8,937 bases of DNA from contig JAKSPX010000044.1 of the NCBI GenBank assembly GCA_024404415.1, forward strand, positions 1 through 8,937, read 5' to 3'. Shown here one piece after another: positions 1-5,939 of the stretch (positions are counted from its first letter, which is position 1; the number at the start of each line of letters is the position of its first letter). This stretch comes from Clostridia bacterium. Lineage in GTDB: Bacteria; Bacillota; Clostridia; Oscillospirales; QAMX01. Below the pieces are notes generated by a model that did no database searches, was not told where the DNA came from, and was given only the letters and a program-made list of their open reading frames with translations. A program made the translations under genes and the position numbers.

Positions 1-139
1 CAACGGGATCAAAGACCTCTTGATATCTCTCATATTCCTCGCGGGGCATATCGTAGCGGGCGAAGACCTGCTCCTGCAGACCCGCCACGGCGTAGATGCC
101 CCAGTGGATAAACATACCGAATTTGTTGTCGTTCATCAT
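1..139 (-). CDS. alpha-L-fucosidase (GH29), N-terminal fragment cut by window edge
   Basis: A reading frame begins at the ATG at 139 (a second ATG follows at once) and runs off the left edge after 46 codons. Its first residues, MMNDNKFGMFIHWGIYAV, carry the FG-M-F-I-HWG-Y block typical of the start of the GH29 catalytic barrel, and the later MP-EEYE-FDP pattern also fits GH29. The family removes alpha-linked L-fucose from glycans by a retaining mechanism; the catalytic residues lie beyond the window. There is no signal peptide, since the barrel motif starts at residue 6, so the enzyme is probably cytoplasmic and acts on imported oligosaccharides. AAAGGA lies 7 to 8 bases before the start, and the gene follows the URO-D-like gene by 12 bp, so the two are almost certainly co-transcribed. 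The substrate cannot be told from this fragment. Confidence 0.85.
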   Translation of the reverse strand, partial: MMNDNKFGMFIHWGIYAVAGLQEQVFARYDMPREEYERYQEVFDPV

Positions 140-151
140 CTATTTTTCCTT

Positions 152-1267
152 TCAGAAGGCCATTCTCGCCCAGCCCTCGCCCGCGATGGGCGGGAGCCCC
201 AGCATTTCGCGGCCGAGGGAGACGTAATAGCGGTAATTTTCGATCGGCACACCGTTGGGGATGCGGTGGTCGAGCGCAAAGACCGTACCGCCGTGCATCA
301 ATTCCGGGACGATCTTCTTTTCAAGCTCATCGCGGATGGCGGCCTTGTCTTTCCTGAGGACGTGCTTGTCGATGCCGCCCTTGAGACAGAGCGATTTCCC
401 GTACTTTTTGCGGAGAGACACGATATCCATACCTCCGGCAGGCTGGCAGGGATGGGTGCAGTTGAGGCCGCTTTCCACCAGCACGTCCATGACCGGCGAG
501 ATATCCCCGTCACTGTCCTGCGAGAAAAGGCGGGTGCCGCAGGCGCGGGCGGCGTCAAATACCTTTTTATAATAGGGGTAGAAAAATTCCCTCACCTGAT
601 TGGGTCCGAAAAGCGGGCCGTCGTTCCCGGCCATGTCCTCAGAGAAGGCCACACAGTCGATGGGCATGACCTCGCTTACGTTTTCGATGACCTTAATGGT
701 CGTTGCGGCGAAGGTATCCAGCATTTCATGCAGCATCTCCGGCTCCTCATAGCAGGCGACGCAGAGTTCTTCCTCGCCCATGAGCTGGCGCGGCTCATTA
801 AAGGCGCCCGGCAGCCACAGAAGCGAAAGGCCGCCCTCATCGCGCTCCTTTTTCTGCCCGGCAAGCTTTTCAAAGTCGATGCGCGCATCCGAGTAGGCAT
901 ACCACCCTTTGACCTTTTCCCAGTCATCCGGCCCCTTGACCGGATATCTGACCGGCAGGGCAATGGTGGCGCTCTTTTTGTATAAAAGCGTCTCACGGCC
1001 CATGTAGTCAATGCCGCGCGTCTCCTCGGGCGTGTCGGAAAGGATCCTTTCCTGAAGGCCGGTCACCGCGCCCGTCTTAGCCGCCGTGCGGACCACCGGG
1101 ACGTAATCCCAGTCAAAAGCCTGCATGGAGATCTCCTTTTCGCTCGCTCCCTGGCTTCTCCACTCCTCTTCCAGAATGTGCAAAGGCCCGAAGAGCTCGG
1201 AGAACATCTCCCTCCCGGTGTCTTCAAACAATGCGTGTGCGATATAGCGTTCCCGATCCCAGCGCAT
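152..1267 (-). CDS. uroporphyrinogen decarboxylase-fold protein (MtaA/CmuA-like putative methyltransferase)
   Basis: This 371-residue protein has the layout of the URO-D superfamily as found in corrinoid-linked methyltransferases and not heme-pathway HemE. Visible blocks are the SEDMAGNDGP-F-P loop (209-223), the segment SQDSDGDISPVMDVLVESG (249-267), HPCQP near 272, LKGGIDKHVL (295-304) and ALDHRIP (331-337). Known relatives move a methyl group between a corrinoid protein and CoM, tetrahydrofolate or a substrate. In MtaA-type enzymes zinc is bound by an HxC motif plus a C-terminal Cys. Here the likely equivalent site reads D251-S-D253 and no Cys follows C294, so metal binding and exact reaction are uncertain. 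The start is supported by AGGAAG 5 bp upstream. It is the first gene of an operon with the GH29 gene. A corrinoid protein that could be its partner is encoded about 6 kb away on the other strand. The superfamily call is firm; the function is open. Confidence 0.82.
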   Translation of the reverse strand: MRWDRERYIAHALFEDTGREMFSELFGPLHILEEEWRSQGASEKEISMQAFDWDYVPVVRTAAKTGAVTGLQERILSDTPEETRGIDYMGRETLLYKKSATIALPVRYPVKGPDDWEKVKGWYAYSDARIDFEKLAGQKKERDEGGLSLLWLPGAFNEPRQLMGEEELCVACYEEPEMLHEMLDTFAATTIKVIENVSEVMPIDCVAFSEDMAGNDGPLFGPNQVREFFYPYYKKVFDAARACGTRLFSQDSDGDISPVMDVLVESGLNCTHPCQPAGGMDIVSLRKKYGKSLCLKGGIDKHVLRKDKAAIRDELEKKIVPELMHGGTVFALDHRIPNGVPIENYRYYVSLGREMLGLPPIAGEGWARMAF

Positions 1268-1299
1268 AGTGTCTTCCTCGCTTCCTTCCTGATGATTCT

Positions 1300-1329
1300 A
1301 TTCTATCACATTCCGACACGAATTGCACA
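1300..1329 (-). promoter_or_regulatory. putative extended -10 promoter for the URO-D/GH29 operon
   Basis: On the minus strand TGA-TAGAAT (1300-1308) is an extended -10 with one mismatch to TATAAT. A weak -35, TGTGCA, lies at 1324-1329, 18 bp upstream. Initiation would fall near 1293, giving a leader of about 26 nt that includes the AGGAAG ribosome site at 1273-1278. A second TAGAAT overlaps at 1295-1300. Nothing else in 1268-1340 looks like a promoter. Confidence 0.55.
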
Positions 1330-1340
1330 TCTTTTATAAA

Positions 1341-1495
1341 AAAGTGGCTGTAAAAAACTCGCTTGTCATTGCGAGACCATCCCGCAGGATGGTCGTGGCA
1401 ATCCGTTTTTCGTTAAAAAAGGCGGCCCCCTGCTCAAGCATTGCTGACGTTTGAGCAGGGGTGACAAGGCTTCATGAGTTTTTTACAGCCACTTT
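1341..1495. mobile_element. MITE-like non-coding element with perfect 20-bp terminal inverted repeats
   Basis: The ends 1341-1360 and 1476-1495 are exact inverted copies (aaagtggctgtaaaaaactc). Between them are two hairpins. The first has a GACCATCC/GGATGGTC stem with a CGCA loop (1375-1394), enclosed by ATTGC/GCAAT (1368-1372 with 1398-1402). The second is an 11-bp CCCCTGCTCAA/TTGAGCAGGGG stem (1427-1437 with 1451-1461). No open frame of note lies inside, so any movement would need an enzyme supplied in trans. No clear target-site duplication is visible at the borders. A related left end occurs at 8872, which shows it is a repeat family. It lies between the URO-D promoter and the pflA stop codon, ending 6 bp from the latter. 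Confidence 0.75.
1415..1461 (-). terminator. possible terminator for pflBA inside the repeat element
   Basis: Read on the minus strand, the perfect 11-bp stem at 1451-1461/1427-1437 (13-nt loop) is followed by GCCGCC and then six T (1415-1420). The 6-nt gap between stem and T-run is longer than in a standard intrinsic terminator, so this is a weaker call. It is the only terminator-like structure downstream of pflA in the window, about 40 bp past the stop codon. Confidence 0.4.
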
Positions 1496-1501
1496 AGTGG
1501 T

Positions 1502-2215
1502 TTATCGGTATTTTTCGTCGAGCAGCGCCTCAAGGGAGGCCATGGTCTCCTTATCCGGCGTGGGTGTTTCGGCAAGCGGGAAGGGAATGCCGAGCGCCTG
1601 GTATTTTTCGACGCAGAAATTGCGGAAGGGCAGAAGCTCGATCTTCTCTACGCAGGTATGCCGCCTTGCGACTTCGTTAAGCGACGCGACCGACGCGGGG
1701 CTGTCGCTTTTCCCGGGGATGATCACGCGGCGGAACCAGGTCGGAATGCCTCTCTTTTCAAGTTCCCCGAGGAACTTTTCGGTCGTTTCAAGGCTTCCCT
1801 TTGTATAGAGGCGGTATTCCTCCTCGGTCGGGTACTTGTGGTCAAGCATGACAAGGTCGGTAAACGCAAGCAGCCTTTCCACATCCTCATTCCAGAGGCA
1901 GCCGGAGGTATCCAGCGCCGTGTGGATGCCGTGTACCTTGAGTTTTTCGAACAATTCACAGACGAACGCGCTCTGCAGAAACGGCTCGCCGCCCGAGACC
2001 GTGACGCCGCCCTTGCCGGCGAAGTAATTCCTGAAGCGGAGGATCTTTTCGACCAGCTTTTCGCTTTCGATCTCCTCCCCGCCCGCCACGTCCCATGTGT
2101 CGGGATTGTGGCAGCAGATGCACCGGAGCGGGCAGCCCTGCATGAACACGACCGCGCGTACGCCCGGCCCGTCCACCGTGCCGAGACTCTGGAAGGAATG
2201 GATGCGTCCCTTCAT
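1502..2215 (-). CDS. pflA: pyruvate formate-lyase activating enzyme (radical SAM)
   Basis: This 237-residue radical SAM enzyme makes the glycyl radical on PflB, using S-adenosylmethionine and a [4Fe-4S] cluster. The cluster motif CxxxCxxC is C28, C32 and C35 in GCPLRCICCHNPDTW. The residue before the third Cys, commonly Tyr, is here an extra Cys (C34). The SAM-binding VSGGEP is at 73-78, LDTSG at 101-105 and MLDHKY at 123-128. The length matches typical PflA (about 240-250). The start ATG lies one base after the pflB stop (TGACATG), and no strong Shine-Dalgarno site is visible, so translation is probably coupled to pflB. Gene order pflB-pflA is the usual one. It shares the pflB promoter and ZTP riboswitch. 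Confidence 0.95.
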   Translation of the reverse strand: MKGRIHSFQSLGTVDGPGVRAVVFMQGCPLRCICCHNPDTWDVAGGEEIESEKLVEKILRFRNYFAGKGGVTVSGGEPFLQSAFVCELFEKLKVHGIHTALDTSGCLWNEDVERLLAFTDLVMLDHKYPTEEEYRLYTKGSLETTEKFLGELEKRGIPTWFRRVIIPGKSDSPASVASLNEVARRHTCVEKIELLPFRNFCVEKYQALGIPFPLAETPTPDKETMASLEALLDEKYR

Positions 2216-2216
2216 G

Positions 2217-4445
2217 TCAGATGGCCGTGTGGAAGGTGCGCATGATGACCTCGCGCTGCTGCTCCTTGGAGAGGCGGACGAAGTTCACGGCGTAGCCCGA
2301 GACGCGGATGGTGAGGTTCGGGTACTTTTCGGGGTGATCGTAGGCGTCCAGGAGCGTTTCGCGATTCATGACGTTGACGTTGATGTGGTGGGCATTGTTG
2401 AGGAAATAGCCGTCGAGGATGGAAACGAGGTTGTCCACACGCTCCTCATCGCTTCTGCCGAGGGCGTCGGGGATGATGGAGAAGGTGTTGGAAATGCCGT
2501 CGGAGGCGGAGGAATACGGCAGCTTGGAGACCGAGTTGAGGGAGGCGAGAGCGCCGTTGTGCTCGCGGTTGTGCATCGGGTTGGCGCCCGGGGCGAAGGG
2601 TTCGCCCTTCTTGCGGCCGTCCGGGGTGGAGCCGGTCTTCTTGCCGTACATGACGTTGGAGGTGATGGTGAGGGCGGAGAGGGTGTGGCGTGCGCCGCGG
2701 TAAGCGGGAGTCTTCTTGAGCTCCTCGTGGACGCGCACCAGCATATCCTCGGCGATCTCGTCGACGCGGTCGTCGTCGTTGCCGTATTTCGGGAAGTCGC
2801 CGATGGTTTCAAAGTCGACGATCATGCCCGATTCATCGCGGATGGGCTTGACCGTGGCATACTTGATAGCGGAGAGCGAGTCGGTGATGACCGAAAGGCC
2901 CGCCACGCCGAAAGCCATCAGGCGCTCGACGTCGGTGTCATGAAGGGCCATCTGGGTCTTCTCGTAGGCATATTTATCGTGCATATAGTGGATGCAGTTC
3001 ATGGTGTTGACGTAGAGGCGGCAGAGCCACTCAAGATAGATGTTGAATCGCTCCATGACCTTGGTGTAATCCAGCACCTCGTCCTCCATCGGCCCCATCT
3101 GCGGCCCGATGTGGGTGCCGAAGACGTTGTCCACGCCGCCGTTGATGGCGAGGAGGAGGAGCTTGGCGAGGTTGGTGCGCGCGCCGAAGAACTGCATCTG
3201 CTTGCCGACCTTCATGGCCGAGACGCAGCAGGCGATGGCGTAGTCGTCGCCGAACTGCGAACGCATGAGGTCGTCGCTTTCGTACTGGATGGCGTCGGTG
3301 TCGCGCGAGACCTTGGCGCAGAATTTCTTGAAGGCCTCGGGAAGGGCATGGCTCCAGAGCACAGTGAGGTTGGGTTCGGGGGCGGCGCCGAGGTTATAAA
3401 GCGTATTGAGCATGCGGAAGGAGGAGCGGGTGACCAGCGTCTTGTGGTTGAGGTTCATACCGCCGATGCTCTCGGTGATCCACATGGGGTCGCCGCCGAA
3501 GAGCTCGTTGTATTCCGGCGTGCGCAGATGACGTGCGCAGCGGAGCTTCAGAACGAGGTCGTCGATCAGCTCCTGCGCCCCGGTCTCGTCCAGGATGCCG
3601 CGCTCCATGTCGCGCTCGATGTAGATATCAAAGAAGGTGGAGGTGCGTCCGAAGGACATGGCCGCGCCGTTCTGTGCCTTGTTGGCGGCGAGATAGCCGA
3701 AATAGGTCCACTGAATGGCCTCGCGGGCAGTGGAAGCGGGGCGGGAGATGTCGTAGCCGTAGAGCTTGGCCATTTCCTTGAGCTTGCCGAGGAAGTTGAT
3801 CTGCTGGTAAAGCTCCTCGAGGAGGCGGACGTTGTCGACGCTCATGTAGTTTTCGCCGACCTTTTCCTTGTCCTTTTTCTTTTCGGCGATCAGATAGTCA
3901 ATACCGTAAAGCGCGATGCGTCGGTAGTCGCCGATGATGCGGCCGCGGCCGTAGGCGTCCGGAAGGCCGGTCAAAAGGGCGCAGTGACGCGCCGCCTTCA
4001 TCTCGTCGGTGTAGACGCGGAAAACGCCGTCGTTGTGAGTGGTGCGGTAGGTAAAATACTCTTCGATCTTGTCGGAGAGCTTGTAGCCGTAGGCTTCGCA
4101 GGCGCTTCTTGCCATGCGGATGCCGCCAAAGGGGTTGACACCGCGCTTGAGCGGCTCATCGGTCTGTAAGCCGACGATGAGGTCCTCGTCGATGAGGTAG
4201 CCCGGCTTGTAGTTGCAGAGAGAGGAAACGGTGGAGGTGTCGACCGAGAGGACGCCGCCGCGGTCCTTTTCCAGCTCGCGCAGACGCTCAAATTCCGCGA
4301 GTGCTTTTTTGGTGCGGTCGGTCGGCCCCTTCAGGAAGGAACCGTCGCCGGTGTAGGGCTTGTAGTTCTTGTCGATGAAGTCGCGCACATTGACGCCGAC
4401 CTGCCATTCGCCTTCGACAAAGCCGGTCCATTCGGTAAATTCCAT
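2217..4445 (-). CDS. pflB: formate C-acetyltransferase (pyruvate formate-lyase)
   Basis: The protein converts pyruvate and CoA to acetyl-CoA and formate by glycyl-radical chemistry in the cytoplasm of anaerobes. From the ATG at 4445 it is 742 residues. The active-site pair C406-C407 lies in ACCVSAMKVGKQMQFFGAR, and the C-terminal radical loop RVSGYAVNF has the glycine at 717, 25 residues from the end (26 in the E. coli enzyme). The N-terminal VNVRDFIDKNYKPY and the region around GRGRIIGDYRRIALYGID are also characteristic. A GTG at 4454 would add three residues, but the AAAGGG at 4457-4462 is only 2 bases from it and 11 from the ATG, so I chose the ATG. Expression is controlled by the upstream ZTP riboswitch with its terminator. 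It forms an operon with pflA. Confidence 0.96.
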   Translation of the reverse strand: MEFTEWTGFVEGEWQVGVNVRDFIDKNYKPYTGDGSFLKGPTDRTKKALAEFERLRELEKDRGGVLSVDTSTVSSLCNYKPGYLIDEDLIVGLQTDEPLKRGVNPFGGIRMARSACEAYGYKLSDKIEEYFTYRTTHNDGVFRVYTDEMKAARHCALLTGLPDAYGRGRIIGDYRRIALYGIDYLIAEKKKDKEKVGENYMSVDNVRLLEELYQQINFLGKLKEMAKLYGYDISRPASTAREAIQWTYFGYLAANKAQNGAAMSFGRTSTFFDIYIERDMERGILDETGAQELIDDLVLKLRCARHLRTPEYNELFGGDPMWITESIGGMNLNHKTLVTRSSFRMLNTLYNLGAAPEPNLTVLWSHALPEAFKKFCAKVSRDTDAIQYESDDLMRSQFGDDYAIACCVSAMKVGKQMQFFGARTNLAKLLLLAINGGVDNVFGTHIGPQMGPMEDEVLDYTKVMERFNIYLEWLCRLYVNTMNCIHYMHDKYAYEKTQMALHDTDVERLMAFGVAGLSVITDSLSAIKYATVKPIRDESGMIVDFETIGDFPKYGNDDDRVDEIAEDMLVRVHEELKKTPAYRGARHTLSALTITSNVMYGKKTGSTPDGRKKGEPFAPGANPMHNREHNGALASLNSVSKLPYSSASDGISNTFSIIPDALGRSDEERVDNLVSILDGYFLNNAHHINVNVMNRETLLDAYDHPEKYPNLTIRVSGYAVNFVRLSKEQQREVIMRTFHTAI

Positions 4446-4468
4446 AAAGCTCACATCCCTTTCTTTTT

Positions 4469-4512
4469 CAAAACAAAAAAGGGCAACCCTGAACGCACGC
4501 GCAGAGTTACCC
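4469..4512 (-). terminator. leader terminator, expression platform of the ZTP riboswitch
   Basis: On the minus strand GGGTAACTCTG (4502-4512) pairs with CAGGGTTGCCC (4481-4491) over 11 positions, two of them G-T pairs, with a 10-nt loop. TTTTTTGTTTT follows directly. It sits between the promoter and the pflB ribosome site, so it must be conditional. Its 5' arm shares GGTAA (4507-4511) with helix P3 of the aptamer, so folding of the aptamer and of the terminator exclude each other. Ligand binding should therefore switch pfl on. Confidence 0.85.
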
Positions 4513-4580
4513 AGACGGTCGGTAAAATATATCCGCGGCGATGCACTGTGTCAATTCACATTCCGTCAGCACCGGGGGAT
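4502..4580 (-). promoter_or_regulatory. ZTP/ZMP riboswitch (pfl motif)
   Basis: Read on the minus strand, GCTGACGGAATGTG (4557-4570), the P2 hairpin TGTG-AATTGA-CACA (4547-4560) and the 3' domain ACCGACCGTCTGGG (4510-4523) match the conserved core of the pfl-motif RNA, as I remember it from the Fusobacterium ulcerans ZTP aptamer. P1 can form from ATCC (4577-4580) and GGAT plus imperfect inner pairs. P3 is TTACC (4521-4525) with GGTAA (4507-4511). The pseudoknot pairs GACGG (4563-4567) with CCGTC (4514-4518). The family senses 5-amino-4-imidazolecarboxamide riboside triphosphate, which builds up when 10-formyl-tetrahydrofolate is short. Upstream of pfl, which makes formate for folate, this is a classic placement. 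Confidence 0.92.
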
Positions 4581-4627
4581 CCGTTTTTTCATCAGCCTTC
4601 CCGACTTTTCGGTCGGCTTACAAGGCT

Positions 4628-4656
4628 ATTGTAATCCCTTTGGTACGCTTTGTCAA
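4628..4656 (-). promoter_or_regulatory. sigma-A promoter of pflBA
   Basis: On the minus strand TTGACA (4651-4656), a 17-bp spacer and TACAAT (4628-4633) give a perfect -35 and a one-mismatch -10. Transcription would start near 4621, leaving about 175 nt of leader that contains the whole ZTP riboswitch and its terminator. The first leader bases can fold CCGAC-CGAAAA-GTCGG (4601-4616), a likely 5' end hairpin. Confidence 0.85.
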
Positions 4657-4681
4657 GCTGACTTTTCGCATATTTTCCCCC

Positions 4682-4727
4682 TAAAAACCCAAAGGATGTT
4701 GTGGGCTTTGCCCACAACATCCTTTGG
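4682..4727 (-). terminator. strong intrinsic terminator of the spoIVB-like gene
   Basis: A perfect 18-bp inverted repeat (4689-4706 with 4710-4727, loop of 3) is followed on the minus strand by GTTTTTAG. It begins 6 bp after the stop codon of the spoIVB-like gene and separates that gene from the pfl promoter, whose -35 is about 25 bp further on. Confidence 0.9.
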
Positions 4728-4733
4728 ATGGTT

Positions 4734-5726
4734 TCAGGCCGCCGCCTTCAGCATATCCCCGATGAGGATGCCATATCCCTCGCGGGGATCCGAGATCAGA
4801 ACGTGCGTCACCGCGCCGACCAGCTTGCCGTCCTGCACGCTGGGGCTTCCCGACATGCCGCGCACGACGCCGCCGGCTCTGTCCAAAAGCGCCTTGTCCT
4901 TCACGCGGAAGCTGATGCTCTTGGCCGTGTCCTCTTCCTCCCCGACCCTCAGGATCTCGATGGCGTAGCGCCCGCATTCTCCCTCGGCCACCTCGGAGAG
5001 GATCTCGGCATGGCCGGGATGCACCTCGCCTCTTTCCGCCGTTTCAAGCGCCTCTCCCTGAAAAAGCGCCTCGTCCGCCCTGCCGAACACCCCAAAGGGC
5101 GTATTTTTCTCGGCCGTTCCGACGCTTTCCCCGACAATGCTGCCGCGGAGCTCCCCGGCCTCTCCGCGCGTTCCCTTCCGGACCTCCGAAAGCGTCACGT
5201 CGAAAAGCTCTCCCCCGTCAAGGCAGGAATCGCCGGATTTCCCGGCGTGGATGCCGTGGCCGAGCGCCCCGTAGCAGCCGGTGGCGGGATCATAATAGGT
5301 GACGGTGCCGATGCCCGAGATCTCCTCGGTGGCAAGCACGCCGAGCCTCACCTGCCCGCTCGCCGTATCCAGCGCGGGCGTGATCCCCAGCGTCATCTCG
5401 TGCCCGGCGCGAAGGATGGTCACCTCCGCGTCCCCTGCGCCTTTTTCCGCAAGCAGGGCATTGAGGTGATCGGTCCCGGTCACCTTCTCCCCGTCCAGTG
5501 CCAGAAGCACGTCTCCCTTCAGGATCCCCGCGTCCTTTGCCGGGCTGACCCTGCCCGATTCCCCCTGAAAGGTATCGAGCTCTTCCACGATGACGCCCTC
5601 CACGTCCAGCACGATGCCGACCGCCCGGCCGACCGGCACCAATTCCTCTCCTGCGGCAAATGCGGCAGGCGACACGAGGCACATGAGGGCTGCCGCCGCC
5701 CATAAAATCGGTTTTTTTCGCTTCAT
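4734..5726 (-). CDS. spoIVB: SpoIVB-type serine peptidase (family S55) with PDZ domain
   Basis: The 330-residue protein begins MKRKKPILWAAAALMCLVSP with an AFA-A end, a signal peptide or membrane anchor, so it acts outside the cell membrane or in the intermembrane space of the forespore. A PDZ-like region follows (about 35-115; SPAKDAGILKGDVLLALDG is its ligand-groove part). The peptidase part has YGALGHGIH (His157), a conserved Asp at 277 and GMSGSP (Ser292). The spacing of D277 and S292 (15) equals that of D363 and S378 in B. subtilis SpoIVB, and the 135-residue His-Ser distance is close to its 142. SpoIVB cleaves SpoIVFA and so releases sigma-K activation. The protein is shorter than the B. 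subtilis one (426). The start at 5726 has GGGGGAG 8 bp upstream; an upstream in-frame start at 5843 would bury the signal peptide. It is not next to recN or spo0A, its usual neighbours, within this window. It may be a paralogue. Confidence 0.88.
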   Translation of the reverse strand: MKRKKPILWAAAALMCLVSPAAFAAGEELVPVGRAVGIVLDVEGVIVEELDTFQGESGRVSPAKDAGILKGDVLLALDGEKVTGTDHLNALLAEKGAGDAEVTILRAGHEMTLGITPALDTASGQVRLGVLATEEISGIGTVTYYDPATGCYGALGHGIHAGKSGDSCLDGGELFDVTLSEVRKGTRGEAGELRGSIVGESVGTAEKNTPFGVFGRADEALFQGEALETAERGEVHPGHAEILSEVAEGECGRYAIEILRVGEEEDTAKSISFRVKDKALLDRAGGVVRGMSGSPSVQDGKLVGAVTHVLISDPREGYGILIGDMLKAAA

Positions 5727-5742
5727 TTCCTTTTCTCCCCCT

Positions 5743-5757
5743 GCGGTCACGGACCGC
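5743..5757. repeat. short inverted repeat upstream of spoIVB-like gene
   Basis: GCGGTC-ACG-GACCGC is a perfect 6-bp-arm palindrome 16 bp ahead of the spoIVB-like start. It could be an operator or a 5' leader hairpin. Next to it, the minus strand reads CATGATA (5763-5769), which fits a sigma-G -10 (CATnnTA), but no good matching -35 is present. The function is unknown. Confidence 0.3.
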
Positions 5758-5872
5758 CATGCTATCATGCCCGTCCGTTCAAAGAAAATGAGACGCAGGT
5801 TCTTGCAAAATAACCACATCTTTCCGCCATTCCCCTCTTGCATTTTTCTTTCAATCAGGATAAAATATTACC

Positions 5873-5890
5873 ATAATTTATATGAATTAT
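5873..5890. promoter_or_regulatory. AT-rich inverted repeat, possible operator between divergent genes
   Basis: ATAATT-TATATG-AATTAT is an inverted repeat with perfect 6-bp arms in an AT-rich island (about 5850-5900) that stands out from the GC-rich genes on both sides. It lies about 25 bp upstream of the -10 of the AraC-family gene, a common place for a regulator site. AT-rich sequence gives such repeats by chance more easily, so confidence is low. Confidence 0.3.
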
Positions 5891-5912
5891 TATATTATTC
5901 AGGAAGGCGCTG

Positions 5913-5921
5913 TGGTACAAT
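5913..5921 (+). promoter_or_regulatory. extended -10 promoter of the AraC-corrinoid operon
   Basis: TGG-TACAAT is an extended -10 with one mismatch. The region 17 bp upstream (TATTAT) is a poor -35. Transcription would start near 5928, only about 12 nt before the preferred start codon at 5940, so the leader is very short and consists almost only of the GGAG ribosome site. Confidence 0.55.
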
Positions 5922-5939
5922 CAAATCATGGAGAACGTT

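Noticed and set aside
20..985. A 321-codon plus-strand frame opposite the URO-D-like and fucosidase genes
   Set aside because: The opposite strand carries recognisable domains and good ribosome sites; this frame has neither.
1341..1495. CRISPR or tRNA-like structure in the repeat region
   Set aside because: There are no regularly spaced direct repeats and no cloverleaf; terminal inverted repeats and two separate hairpins fit a MITE-like element better.
2097..4169. A 690-codon open frame on the plus strand opposite pflB
   Set aside because: It is a mirror frame of the GC-rich pflB coding strand, with Val/Asp/Glu/Ala-rich low-complexity protein and no recognisable domain.
4526..4554. Second promoter-like pair on the minus strand, TTGACA, 17 bp, TATATT, upstream of pflB
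   Set aside because: The bases fall inside the ZTP aptamer (TTGACA spans P2, TATATT lies in the linker to P3). The riboswitch explains them, and a start here would leave the terminator at the extreme 5' end with no aptamer.
4547..4560. TGTG-AATTGA-CACA palindrome considered as a Rex or FNR/CRP operator
   Set aside because: The spacing does not fit those regulators, and it is hairpin P2 of the ZTP riboswitch.
4566..4592. Eight-codon leader peptide (MKKRIPRC) on the pfl transcript
   Set aside because: It overlaps P1 of the riboswitch, has only a weak ribosome site and has no codon run that would suggest attenuation.
4701..5705. A 334-codon plus-strand frame opposite the spoIVB-like gene
   Set aside because: It starts inside the terminator hairpin and lies opposite a gene with a full catalytic triad.
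5727..5843. N-terminal extension of the spoIVB-like protein by 39 residues
   Set aside because: The upstream start would put a charged stretch before the signal peptide, while the ATG at 5726 has a strong GGGGGAG site.
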